46,121 nucleotides of DNA from Odoribacter sp036657595. GTDB taxonomy: Bacteria > Bacteroidota > Bacteroidia > Bacteroidales > Marinifilaceae. Positions 8,701 through 16,935 of this stretch are shown here, one piece after another. The position numbers and the translations under genes are program-made. The DNA lies in contig JAVXFZ010000016.1 of assembly GCA_036657595.1 (NCBI GenBank), positions 1 to 46,121 on the forward strand, in the 5' to 3' direction. How positions within the stretch are numbered: the first letter of the stretch is position 1; each line of letters begins with the position of its first letter. The notes beneath the pieces are model-generated. The model was given only the letters and a program-made list of their open reading frames with translations. It was not told where the DNA came from and searched no databases.

Positions 8701-11700
8701 TGCGGGATTCCTATATATTGTAACTGATGAATCGTCTGTGGATATTGATCCGGGTAGGCAGAAGAAATTCCTTTGTCCACTAAGGGAGAAAAAGAGGGTA
8801 GTGCCCAATCTGCCATCAGATCGTAACCGGAGATGCCACTGTGTTCCGTCGGAATGAGAAATCGGGGTCCGTCAAATTCATTGTTTAATTTATTTAACCG
8901 GATGTTATTGTTTCCCGCCGGCATCCCTTCGCCATCTTGTACGGCTGAATGACGGATAGAGCCTTCCGAAGGAGTGATAGCTGTTATCTGATGACCCAAC
9001 TTATTTCCCCACACCACCGTGTTCGTCATCTTACTTGCTTGAAGGTACACGCCGGCACCTTCGTGTGCCACATTTCGGGCGATTACGCAATTCAAAATCT
9101 CCGAGCCATCGGCATAAACGCCACCTCCCTGCAGTTCGCTGGTATTGTTAAATAGATTGGTATTCACAACGACACTGCCGTCATAGAGTGCCAAAGCTCC
9201 TCCGCCGACCTCGCTGCTATTACCTCCCATACTGGAATTCATCAACGTGGACTTCTTCAGATAAGCCCCACCACCATAGCCGAGAGCTGTATTGCCAAAT
9301 AAGATACTATTCTTTACAACAAGGGGAGCCGTACTGTAAATACCTCCACCATTCCGATCGCGCTCTGTTGTGCCGCTGGCTATTCCGTTTGTCACCGTAA
9401 ATCCGTCCATCACAATTGCTTCCGTTGCTGTCGGGTCATCGTAATACACCACGTGATAGGCATAATATTTCTGATCGGCGGGATTGATCATACCGTCTAA
9501 AATCGTTTGATAACGAAATTCAAAATCTTCCAATATCCCATTCTGATTCCGGTCATAGCGTACCCGTTCCTCCAAGCTTTCCTCTGAAATTTTGCCTTCT
9601 CCTTTTTCGGGATCGCCTTTGAAACCACCATATAGACTCACCTTTGAATGGAGACTAAAGGACATTTTCCTTTGATCTTGATCTATGTTTTCAAACAAAC
9701 GATACGGTACATACGAAAAATCACCTTGCACCCATACTTCCCCTTTTTCCGTTTTTCCTTTGAAATGATTCAATGCTCCCTGCAAATCGTTGGTGCTGTT
9801 TTTCCAAGACGAACCGTCCATCTTGCCCCGGGCGATAGCTGTTACATAAATGCGTCCGTTTGTCGGCAACAAGGCAATCACCGTGTCCGATTCGTAAGCT
9901 CCCATATCCATAAAAGAGTTCGGATAACCACCGGGACGAACCGTTTTGATCCGTTCCACACCGACTAAATCACGATGGCTTAATTTATAAAAACGAAGCA
10001 TATCCGCTACGGAGCTTAAATAGGGCATACCCGTATTCAATCCTTTGTCGATGAGCGTTGAGGTAGGCTGAAGACTCCAGCCGCTATTAAAGAAATCGGC
10101 GCGTTCCGGATCCTTGAAACCGGGCGTATTCTCGCCGCTTGTATTGTCAGAAGAAAGATTGATATTACCGGTTCCGTAAGGTTTTAAATTCTCGATTGCC
10201 GTATAGCTGACCGGATAAAGAGATACCGGTTTCCCCTCCCACGTCATTTCATACACTAAGTCGGTACGACCTGAAATATCTTTACCGTCTGCGGCGGTGT
10301 TGTTCCACAATATATTTCCCTGCAAAGATGTCGGGAACATAAAAGACACTCCGCCTCCCTGTGTCGCTGTGTTCTTGACGATCGTACTTCCGATGATCAT
10401 ACTGTTGCTCTCTGCATACACACCGCCGCCCACACGTGCCTCATTTTTGGTGACCACCAAGCCCGATACATTTCCGCCTTCTGAGAGATAAATACCACCA
10501 CCTTTGGCGAGTGCCTTGCAATGCTGAACGAAACAATTCCGAACCACCCCTTGATAGTGCACCAAAACACCACCACCGTTTTGGTAGTGTTCATTGATAT
10601 AATGATTCGCATTTCCATTTTCGATGGTGAAGCCCTCCAATATAGCATTCGTATCTACGGTGACGACGTGGTAAGCATCATCTGTCGCATTGTCCGGTGT
10701 TCCGTTGATATCTCCGTTTAAATTCGTAGCAGAACGCGACGCACTGTTGAGAAGACGATCATCGGGTGTCGCTTCATTGCCTCGGAAACCTCCGATCATA
10801 CGGACGCCCGAGCGGACGATAAACATCTTACTTCTGACCATATCCGGCTCTACTTGTGTCGTCGGATAAAAATCAGCATTTCGTTTATTGGGTTCCCACA
10901 AATCTACCCCGACGCCTACCCACACTTCTCCGCCGCCTACGCTGTGCAGATGATCGATTGCTGCCTGTAATTTGCTCGCACAAGCCGCTTGATCCCAAGC
11001 GGAGCCTGTCGCGCTTCCCGCTCCATAGCGAGTGACATAGACCACTTGCTTCCCGCCGACGATTGCCGGTGTGATCGCGATGTGTTGGCTGCCGAATTCA
11101 TACGCGCCCCTATCAATGGAACAATCTTTGATGCGCGCCGTATAGTCCATATCTGTTTCCGGCAGTGTCACACCCTCCGGGTAGGTATTTCCGGAATTGA
11201 TCGCCGGAGACGTCTCTTGTAACCGGAAATCATTGGCTGCCGGATTCACAAAGAGCGGATCTCCCGCGAGATTTCCTGTACCCGTATACTCTTTTCCGAC
11301 ACAGCTGTAAGAAACTTTTGCTTCTCCACTGCCCGTAATTTGATCGGCAGTTCCGGTGTTGCCATAGACAATACAATTGACGATCGAAGCGCTTCCCTCC
11401 ACTCTCATTCCGCTGGCACTCTTCCCTTTATCCAAGAGTCCCACATCACTGCTGGCTATATTTTTTGTAATGGTGTTGTTGAAAAATTGACCCTTACTCA
11501 CATATACCCCCGCTCCGTAAGCATTTACTTTACAGGCCAAACCACTAATTTTTCCAGATAGCGTATTGTTTGATACCACACAATTGTACATTCTCCCGCT
11601 CGTCATATAAACTCCTGCTCCGTACACATTGCAAATTTTACCAATAGGAAAACCATCTTCGGCTGTCCCAATGGTTTTATTGTCTCGTATGTAGCAATTT

Positions 11701-14700
11701 ATCAGTTCTCCGCCGGCATTAAAAACACCGCCGGCACATACATCCAAACTCTTGTTCGATCCTATATTTTTCTTTACCTCATTGATATTATTCTGCACCA
11801 CCATATTTACCAATCGTCCGCCTTTCATCAGCTTCACTCCGGCTCCGCCATCCTTTAGGGAGGCTATCTGGGTGCGACCGTTTTGAATCGTAAAACCATC
11901 CCACGTCGTCGGCGTTGTAAAATCAGCCGACTGTGTCAAAACACGCCCCGCCCCCGTCAATGGTTCCAATATGGTTCGATAGCTCGGATCCTCGCTCAAC
12001 GGTTGACGTTCTTTCATACCAGGCGTTCCGAAATTGGGGAAGCCTCCGTATACGTTTACTCCTTCTGCCATTGTAAATTCACCCATTATGTCGGGAGTAT
12101 ATTTCCCTCCGGCTACCCACACTTCGCCGCCGCCGTTTTTTGATAATTCTTGAATCACAAAATCCAATTGATTGCTGGCATCTGCCCACGAACCTCCTTT
12201 GCCGCTCTTACCTTGGAATAGCTTGACATAGCGAATTCGATCATTGACCGGCAAACAGGTGTTGTGGTATGCACCAATATCAAATTTCAATACGATCGTT
12301 TGATTTTTGATTTTCTTACCGGTGATGTCTGCCGAAGGAGCGGTGTTGGCTTTTTGAACCAAGGCGGAGATACAAGTCGGCTCAAAAATAGCCGGACCGC
12401 CTAAAAGAGTTCCGTAACTTCCCGTGATCACTCCTGCTTGGAGTGTCGGATTGATGAAGTTGGGCGCATTTTCTCCCGTCGGATTCTTCGAGAGATAAAC
12501 GTTGTCTGTTATAAGATTTGATAAGGCGGAACAGATAAAGGTGGGGGAGCCTTTCGCTTGTACGTCATCGTACAGCCCGCCCCCTTTTAGATTACCTGTA
12601 TTTCCCCATAATACGGTATTGGTGATTTTTCCACTCTGCAAATCGACACCGATCCCTTTGTTCAATACAATCGTCAAGTTCATCAACTCTGATCCCGGGG
12701 CTAAGAACATCGCTGCCGCATTGTCTTCGGTCACTTCATTGTTGTTGATAACGCAATTCAGCATATTCACGTGGCGGTTGCTCCAAATAGCAGCTCCGTT
12801 ACGGGCTTTATTGTTTTCAAGGATACAGTTGCGAATTTCTGCAAAAGGAGACAACACCACGATGGCACCTCCGTGTTCTTCCTGATCTGTATTGCCATTG
12901 GCATTCGTCAACGTGAAACCGTCTAATACGGCAGCTGACTTTACGATGGTGTCGAAAACAACCAAATGGTAAGAGTTATCGCTGTAATCGTTTTGTTTAC
13001 CAATATCACCCGACAAGACAGTTCGGAAGATCGTCGGATTCCGGTCGTCCATTGTTGGGGAGGCGATCTCTTGCGGAAAACCGCCGTACACTTCTACGCC
13101 GCTTCGCATTCCGATGCTGTATGTTTGTGGCTCGGCAAGTGAAAAACCCGATACATTCGGGAAATAGACACCTTCTTTCACCCACACCTGTCCGCCTCCG
13201 TTGGCTGCCAAATAATCAATCGCCGATTGCATAAATCGCGTAGGAGTTGCCCAAGAGGTCCCATCGCCACAGTCGTTGGTCAGTTTATCTACATAGACAA
13301 TCTTTTTCCCATTGACAAGGGAGTGGCGAATGCCCAGTTGATCTATGATATAAGAACCGATGTCCGGACGGGATTTCAGTTCCTTGCCGTCAATCGTGAC
13401 GGTAGGAAGGCTGACCTTCACGCCCGCTGCTAATTGGGGGGCTACCGCTTGACTGGCTCCACTCCGCAGAAATACCGAACAATCCTCTTTGTCCCAGTCT
13501 GCCGCCTCTAAATAGACTGCCTTGCTGATGACTCCCGATACAGGAGGCACTTTCTTAAAATGAGCCTGATGGGACGGGATGTTATCATTGATGTCAACGA
13601 CTTGTTCCAAGGTTGCTTGACCGAAATGTTCTTTTGCTATATTTTGGATGGCGCAGTAATTGATCTGTACGGAGGCAGGCGTGTCGCCCGTTGCCGGCGT
13701 CACTTGTTCGCCATCATACTGACGATCGCCGGCAGAGGTGGAGTTACCCCATAAGACACTGTTGGTGATGACACCGTATCCGTTGCAAAATATACCACCC
13801 GATTTCCCGTATAGACTGCTTAATGCACTCAACGTATGGTTGTAAACAATGGTCAGAGCCGTCAGTACTCCGCCATTGTCGCAATATACACCGCCACCTT
13901 CGTGAAAAGCGGAGTTGTTGGCGATGATCGACATCTCTACCTGCATTTCGTAGGGAAGAGCCTGTTGATCTTTGGATAAGTATATACCACCCCCCATTCG
14001 CGCGCTATTGCTGACTAAAAAACTCCGTTCTATTTTTCCTTTTCCTAAAACATAGACACCTCCACCGAAACCATTCCGATTCGCCGTACTTCCCGGCGAA
14101 GCATTCCGTTCGATGAAACAGTCACTGATCTGTCCGCCACTATTGACAAAAACACCGCCACCGCGTGTCAATGCGTAGTTTTCGCGTACGATGCAATTGC
14201 GCAACACTCCGTTTTCGACTAAATAAACACCTCCGCCAAACCGTGCTGAACTTCCCAGTATGCCTTCGTCCGCTGCTTCTCCGTCCGCTGCTCCTTTTTC
14301 AATCACAAAACCGTCCAAAACGGTCTTTGCACCGAGCGGATTCGCTTCGGTGGCTTCATTGACAACTGTCGGCGATTTAAATCCGTTGGAGGCAAACCAT
14401 ACTACGTGTAAGCTGTTGTCTTGCAGATAACCGGAAGGAATCCATTGCTGTTTTAAGGTATCAAAATGCCAATGATCCGTCGTACCGCTTTCGCCGACCA
14501 CTTTGTGTTCGCCACTCAATACCGTTTCATTTGCCAATTGCCATTTATAGAGGGCTCCGACTTTCTTTGCCCGTGTTGCCGGCGTCTCTCCGTCTCTCCC
14601 GGCAAAACCGCCGTACACGGAAACACCTGATTTCATCACAAAGGATTTCTGACGCGCTTTTGTCCCCAAGCCTTGCTCATCGGTGACCATTTCTCCCACC

Positions 14701-15071
14701 TCCATCGCGTAGTAATGTCCTTTTGCCACGTATATTTTGTCGCCCGCTTGCGCAGCATTGATCATCGCTTGCAAATCGCCGGCTGCATTCGCCCAGTCTA
14801 TTCCCGTCTTCGATCCGGAACCACCTTCCCGAACATAATGAATCGTCCCCGTTTGTCCCGAAAGTGTTGTACTTCCCAAACAAATCAGTGCCACCATTAT
14901 GAGTCGAAAAAGATTCGACCGGCATTCCGAAAAAGTGATAAATAGTGAACTCAAAGCAATGACTTTTAAAGCGTTTAATTTATTCCACATCATCTGATAA
15001 TACAAAAATAAGTAATGACTTACACTATGGGGGGAGGTATTTCCTTTTATTTTAGTGGGTGTTTCAATCAT
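5715..15071 (-). CDS. Giant exported protein: six beta-helix modules plus Ig/PKD-like domains (3118 aa)
   Basis: After a long N-region a signal-type hydrophobic segment (LIMVALICLGSTTLSGQ, about residues 57-73) is followed by six related modules beginning near residues 75, 588, 942, 1340, 1735 and 2150. Each opens with a (I/V)YV...W..A...LQ.AI pattern and GG.(V/I)WV..G.Y.P, passes through YGGF, (L/M)DGF.I..G, GGG(V/I)Y, NC.(V/I)..N and N(T/S)V(L/V)WGN motifs, and closes with a DIGAYE-like motif. This is the pattern of right-handed parallel beta-helix (PbH1) proteins. From about 2478 to the end are roughly seven Ig/PKD-like domains with CEG, CVGSD, CDGE and CAGD signatures. The protein ends VKPTPVFELGKRR with no visible T9SS sorting domain. 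It is first in a five-gene operon with T9SS proteins. Likely a surface adhesin or scaffold (inferred); beta-helix folds also occur in polysaccharide lyases, but I see no catalytic signature. ATG at 15071 gives an unusually long pre-signal region; starts nearer residue 28 are possible. Confidence 0.85.
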   Translation of the reverse strand: MIETPTKIKGNTSPHSVSHYLFLYYQMMWNKLNALKVIALSSLFITFSECRSNLFRLIMVALICLGSTTLSGQTGTIHYVREGGSGSKTGIDWANAAGDLQAMINAAQAGDKIYVAKGHYYAMEVGEMVTDEQGLGTKARQKSFVMKSGVSVYGGFAGRDGETPATRAKKVGALYKWQLANETVLSGEHKVVGESGTTDHWHFDTLKQQWIPSGYLQDNSLHVVWFASNGFKSPTVVNEATEANPLGAKTVLDGFVIEKGAADGEAADEGILGSSARFGGGVYLVENGVLRNCIVRENYALTRGGGVFVNSGGQISDCFIERNASPGSTANRNGFGGGVYVLGKGKIERSFLVSNSARMGGGIYLSKDQQALPYEMQVEMSIIANNSAFHEGGGVYCDNGGVLTALTIVYNHTLSALSSLYGKSGGIFCNGYGVITNSVLWGNSTSAGDRQYDGEQVTPATGDTPASVQINYCAIQNIAKEHFGQATLEQVVDINDNIPSHQAHFKKVPPVSGVISKAVYLEAADWDKEDCSVFLRSGASQAVAPQLAAGVKVSLPTVTIDGKELKSRPDIGSYIIDQLGIRHSLVNGKKIVYVDKLTNDCGDGTSWATPTRFMQSAIDYLAANGGGQVWVKEGVYFPNVSGFSLAEPQTYSIGMRSGVEVYGGFPQEIASPTMDDRNPTIFRTVLSGDIGKQNDYSDNSYHLVVFDTIVKSAAVLDGFTLTNANGNTDQEEHGGAIVVLSPFAEIRNCILENNKARNGAAIWSNRHVNMLNCVINNNEVTEDNAAAMFLAPGSELMNLTIVLNKGIGVDLQSGKITNTVLWGNTGNLKGGGLYDDVQAKGSPTFICSALSNLITDNVYLSKNPTGENAPNFINPTLQAGVITGSYGTLLGGPAIFEPTCISALVQKANTAPSADITGKKIKNQTIVLKFDIGAYHNTCLPVNDRIRYVKLFQGKSGKGGSWADASNQLDFVIQELSKNGGGEVWVAGGKYTPDIMGEFTMAEGVNVYGGFPNFGTPGMKERQPLSEDPSYRTILEPLTGAGRVLTQSADFTTPTTWDGFTIQNGRTQIASLKDGGAGVKLMKGGRLVNMVVQNNINEVKKNIGSNKSLDVCAGGVFNAGGELINCYIRDNKTIGTAEDGFPIGKICNVYGAGVYMTSGRMYNCVVSNNTLSGKISGLACKVNAYGAGVYVSKGQFFNNTITKNIASSDVGLLDKGKSASGMRVEGSASIVNCIVYGNTGTADQITGSGEAKVSYSCVGKEYTGTGNLAGDPLFVNPAANDFRLQETSPAINSGNTYPEGVTLPETDMDYTARIKDCSIDRGAYEFGSQHIAITPAIVGGKQVVYVTRYGAGSATGSAWDQAACASKLQAAIDHLHSVGGGEVWVGVGVDLWEPNKRNADFYPTTQVEPDMVRSKMFIVRSGVRMIGGFRGNEATPDDRLLNSASRSATNLNGDINGTPDNATDDAYHVVTVDTNAILEGFTIENGNANHYINEHYQNGGGVLVHYQGVVRNCFVQHCKALAKGGGIYLSEGGNVSGLVVTKNEARVGGGVYAESNSMIIGSTIVKNTATQGGGVSFMFPTSLQGNILWNNTAADGKDISGRTDLVYEMTWEGKPVSLYPVSYTAIENLKPYGTGNINLSSDNTSGENTPGFKDPERADFFNSGWSLQPTSTLIDKGLNTGMPYLSSVADMLRFYKLSHRDLVGVERIKTVRPGGYPNSFMDMGAYESDTVIALLPTNGRIYVTAIARGKMDGSSWKNSTNDLQGALNHFKGKTEKGEVWVQGDFSYVPYRLFENIDQDQRKMSFSLHSKVSLYGGFKGDPEKGEGKISEESLEERVRYDRNQNGILEDFEFRYQTILDGMINPADQKYYAYHVVYYDDPTATEAIVMDGFTVTNGIASGTTERDRNGGGIYSTAPLVVKNSILFGNTALGYGGGAYLKKSTLMNSSMGGNSSEVGGGALALYDGSVVVNTNLFNNTSELQGGGVYADGSEILNCVIARNVAHEGAGVYLQASKMTNTVVWGNKLGHQITAITPSEGSIRHSAVQDGEGMPAGNNNIRLNKLNNEFDGPRFLIPTEHSGISGYDLMADWALPSFSPLVDKGISSAYPDQYPQTIHQLQYIGIPQPIAILRKENGQIDIGSYEYKRSPLAQNLSRMYVRTWEHNSLLSDGSSWEKATSNLQGAIEAMEASTFTGIKEIWVAQGEYIPTKSATGGIDTRERSFIIEKGGINIYGGFPDDGTGLNPKIEDRNIRRYATILDGNRMDNYHVVRMEGSSAVLLDGFTIQGGKSGGSGWSLYGSGAWIQNDNAFINHCIFTKNEGDGGALYMNGRNMRVENSLFYHNTGYVLYMEQGHFVNNTVVNNSGSVLVRGGELKNTIIWGNQAGQQLDVANTPTIRYNAIGGTWNAAWASDHNISLNAVNNNERGPRFVEVTDPTLLNFELDCGSCLIDAGESSGVMDPVDLATKPRVRGAGIDIGAYESLRGAFPQKPTFTGDSTTCEGVALDLSIGNQGFAGTEIYWAPKGTPISSGINKDPMTVSGDLSSGEHIYEVVRMDMTTFCMSAPSEVKVIVYASPKVILIGGADVCVGSDVTLKFEPVPNVKSYQLYEGDAVVGNVRWESAQVTIPQPTAGKHAYQLTATINREAGQDCESFRSDTSFVTVFDRPSLQNVSIADVVSGDVVRHFPTCNVPNATFTWDRAASGTNTASSGRDSIHEVLINTTDQTITAHYIYHVTANGCPGSDHSIPVRILPGIGTPSIVRGYGECGNGEIVIKIKPASGREADNYIVYQDGKVFTPSSWLKSDSTIHLTTTLGESHRYEIVATVKIKGKTYTSGKTAAILLEAHPAVGQVSKVTADKSSYCDGENVTLSLAAAEGYKIYDNGVVLATTHYTLNGSNATLYAPQIGDHTYEVAATVTHSDGQICEGPTRGRSVRINAVTPIVAVESDTVNSNEVTNIPLSIAGDPSITVFQWEVSQQDPDITVADGALLGGHIAMKLVNLGSTLHKVVYRVTPVNGSGSGCSPAALITIYVRPLAALKPETAGTDAQTICAGDPIVPIVYVLNGNYSFNGNGLNTAVQNGKIIITGSPLITGSYTLTTGGQSATGKITVKPTPVFELGKRR

Positions 15072-15167
15072 TTTTGTTTTTATTCCTGAATTTTTTTAAA
15101 GGAAAAATTATCAATATAACAATCACGATGTGGTTGACGGACAAGTTTGTATAGCTTTTTCTGTCCT

Positions 15168-15185
15168 AAAAACAGATCTGTTTTT
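15168..15185. promoter_or_regulatory. 18-bp perfect palindrome upstream of the giant-protein operon
   Basis: AAAAACAGATCTGTTTTT is a perfect palindrome about 100 bp upstream of the operon start at 15071. A second palindrome, TTTGATAATCAAA, lies at 15192-15204. They may be an operator pair or part of the promoter region. I found no convincing TTTG/TAnnTTTG promoter pair between 15072 and 15240. Confidence 0.4.
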
Positions 15186-15240
15186 ATATAATTTGATAAT
15201 CAAAAAGAGGAGAATAAAACAGGGAGAAAATGCTCAATGT

Positions 15241-15274
15241 AAAAAACCTGCCGAGCGATGCTCGACAGGTTTTT
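15241..15274 (-). terminator. Rho-independent terminator of tRNA-Arg
   Basis: On the minus strand CCTGTCGAGC, loop ATC, GCTCGGCAGG (one T-G wobble) is followed by TTTTTT, directly after the tRNA 3' end. It separates the tRNA from the giant-protein operon downstream, so that operon needs its own promoter. Confidence 0.85.
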
Positions 15275-15275
15275 G

Positions 15276-15347
15276 TGATCCCGTGGGGACTCGAACCCCA
15301 ATCAAAAGAACCGGAATCTTCCATTCTATCCATTGAACTACGGAACC
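15276..15347 (-). tRNA. tRNA-Arg (anticodon CCG)
   Basis: The 72-nt sequence folds into a full cloverleaf. The acceptor stem is GGTTCCG/CGGGATC with discriminator A. The D arm is GTTC-AATGGATA-GAAT. The anticodon arm is GAAGA-TTCCGGT-TCTTT with anticodon CCG (codon CGG). The T arm is TGGGG-TTCGAGT-CCCCA. CCA is not encoded. A strong terminator follows. Confidence 0.93.
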
Positions 15348-15378
15348 GATTTGCTTTGCAAAGGTAATAAAAAAAAGA

Positions 15379-15402
15379 AAAAGGGGACTGCTGTCCCCTT
15401 TT
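15379..15402 (-). terminator. Terminator of the exbB-exbD operon
   Basis: AAAAGGGGAC, loop of 4, GTCCCCTTTT forms a perfect 10-bp stem 11 bp after the last exbD stop codon. It is followed on the minus strand by a long T-rich run. Confidence 0.85.
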
Positions 15403-15413
15403 ATTTTAAAGAA

Positions 15414-15887
15414 TTAATTAGCAGTCGCCTTTTTAGCACTTCCGTAGTTAATCCTCAAAGAGTTTGCTTTACGTAATTCCTGTTTGATGTCTGTGACAAC
15501 ACCCATCGTGACTTTTTTGTCTACTTTCAGGTTGTTCGTAATGTTATTTCTGTCCTCTTCTTTCCGGCTCTCCCGCTCAGCAGCTACAAACGCTCCTAAT
15601 TCGTCTAAGGTCGCAAAACGATCGTTCAACTGAATACGGGGTTCGCTACCGTAAGCTCCCTGATAGTTACCGGTCGGTTTCCCAATATAAATATTGCTCA
15701 CCAACGATTTCTTTTCCAATTTCACCGTTTCGACCGCCTGTGGCATTGTGTTATCTACCATCAGGGATACTTCACGGATCGTTGTACAGACCATAAAGAA
15801 GAACAACAACATAAATACGATGTCGGGCAGAGATGCCGTAGATATGGCTGGTGTGTCTCTTTTGCCGTCTTTCTTAAATTTTGCCAT
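15414..15887 (-). CDS. exbD: ExbD/TolR family biopolymer transport protein (second copy)
   Basis: The 157-aa protein has one N-terminal membrane segment with the key Asp in ASLPDIVFMLLFFFMVCTTI (about residues 18-38), the ExbD/TolR proton-path signature, followed by a periplasmic domain. With ExbB it forms the proton-motive-force motor that drives TonB-dependent outer-membrane transport. Its ATG shares one base with the TAA of the preceding exbD (TAATG), indicating coupled translation. It is last in the four-gene operon and is followed by a strong terminator. The tail carries a KVDKKVTMGVVTDIKQELRK segment typical of the C-terminal ExbD fold. Confidence 0.92.
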   Translation of the reverse strand: MAKFKKDGKRDTPAISTASLPDIVFMLLFFFMVCTTIREVSLMVDNTMPQAVETVKLEKKSLVSNIYIGKPTGNYQGAYGSEPRIQLNDRFATLDELGAFVAAERESRKEEDRNNITNNLKVDKKVTMGVVTDIKQELRKANSLRINYGSAKKATAN

Positions 15888-16459
15888 TATTTTTTCCCTC
15901 CTATGTTTTTAGGTTCAGCTTCTGAGATTGCCATCGGAACGACTGATTTGATTGCTTCTTGCTGTTCCGGTTTGAGTTCATCAAAATTCTTTCCCCATTT
16001 CTCGTTGGCTCTCATATTCCTCAATTCATTGTAAGCAGAGGTCAACTGATCCTGTACGGCAATGTACATCTCGTAAGAGGTCCCCTTATCGCTTTGTAAT
16101 GAAACGATTCCTTTTGATATTTCAACGGGTCCGAAAAATTCAATCTCTTTGATCTCTTTCTGAGGCAGATCCTCGCTGTTGTTTGCATTCAGGATAAATT
16201 CCTTCGTCCTGTCTTTCAGTGTAGAAACATCAGCCAGTTCTCCATTGATCGCCAGCATATTATTCCGGTTGACCAAAACCTGTAAAATATTCCGTTTGGC
16301 ATATTTCGGTGCTTCGGTGTTGTCCGGCTGATATGGCGGGAGTCTTCTGTAAATACCGGAATCTACGTTCATTGTCGTTGCTGCCAAAAAGAAGATCAGC
16401 AACAAGAACGCGATATCGGCAGTCGAAGTAGCATTAATTTCTGGTGTTTTCTTTGCCAT
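15887..16459 (-). CDS. exbD: ExbD/TolR family biopolymer transport protein (first copy)
   Basis: The 190-aa protein starts MAKKTPEINATSTADIAFLL; the Asp in the single membrane helix (STADIAFLLLIFFLAATT) is the conserved ExbD/TolR residue. The periplasmic part is longer than in the second copy, with an inserted region about residues 85-150 and a charged C-terminal tail (KNIGGKK). Two non-identical ExbD proteins next to one ExbB is a common Bacteroidales arrangement. The two may form a mixed dimer in one motor or serve different partners. Confidence 0.92.
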   Translation of the reverse strand: MAKKTPEINATSTADIAFLLLIFFLAATTMNVDSGIYRRLPPYQPDNTEAPKYAKRNILQVLVNRNNMLAINGELADVSTLKDRTKEFILNANNSEDLPQKEIKEIEFFGPVEISKGIVSLQSDKGTSYEMYIAVQDQLTSAYNELRNMRANEKWGKNFDELKPEQQEAIKSVVPMAISEAEPKNIGGKK

Positions 16460-16488
16460 ATTTCCTTGTTTTTATCTATTTCTCCCGA

Positions 16489-16932
16489 TTATTTTATTCT
16501 TTTGTAAACTTCCGTACTCACAATCGTCAAGATGGCTGCTATAAATAGGAAATACATCGTATATAAAATCGTGTCCGAGAAAAGAAGCATAGATGGAATA
16601 TTGTCCGGACCTGTGTAACCGGTTAATTTTAGCGGTGTTCCGTCTGCCATTGCATAAGCAATAAGCACTAAAACAATGACGATTCCCAGCCCGATGAAAC
16701 TTTTCATCGCCTCTTTCGGACGAGTCAACAAACGGATGACCGGAAAGACCATTGCAGCGATGATGGCTATGCCACATAGTATATATGACCAATTGAGCAA
16801 TGGCTCCATAAATACAGGGGTCGTATATTGCTGATTGGGAACTTCTCCTCCAAAAAGGAATAGGCCCAGCAATACCACTGTAATTACGAACATCGCGATG
16901 GTCATAATGTTTAATATTTTCTTGCTGTCCAT
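16489..16932 (-). CDS. Four-TM membrane protein in the exbB-exbD operon
   Basis: I do not recognise a named family. The 147-aa protein has four hydrophobic segments, at about residues 9-27, 48-66, 80-98 and 118-142, short loops, and a basic C-terminus (EVYKRIK). It starts 3 bp after the exbB stop codon and ends 29 bp before exbD, so it is almost certainly co-translated with the motor. Its place between ExbB and ExbD suggests an accessory subunit of the proton channel, which is an inference from context only. Confidence 0.75.
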   Translation of the reverse strand: MDSKKILNIMTIAMFVITVVLLGLFLFGGEVPNQQYTTPVFMEPLLNWSYILCGIAIIAAMVFPVIRLLTRPKEAMKSFIGLGIVIVLVLIAYAMADGTPLKLTGYTGPDNIPSMLLFSDTILYTMYFLFIAAILTIVSTEVYKRIK

Positions 16933-16935
16933 TTT

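Noticed and set aside
7301..14945. Many plus-strand open frames of 60-127 codons inside the giant gene
   Set aside because: They are shadows of the long coding frame, with no domains, odd composition and no promoters.
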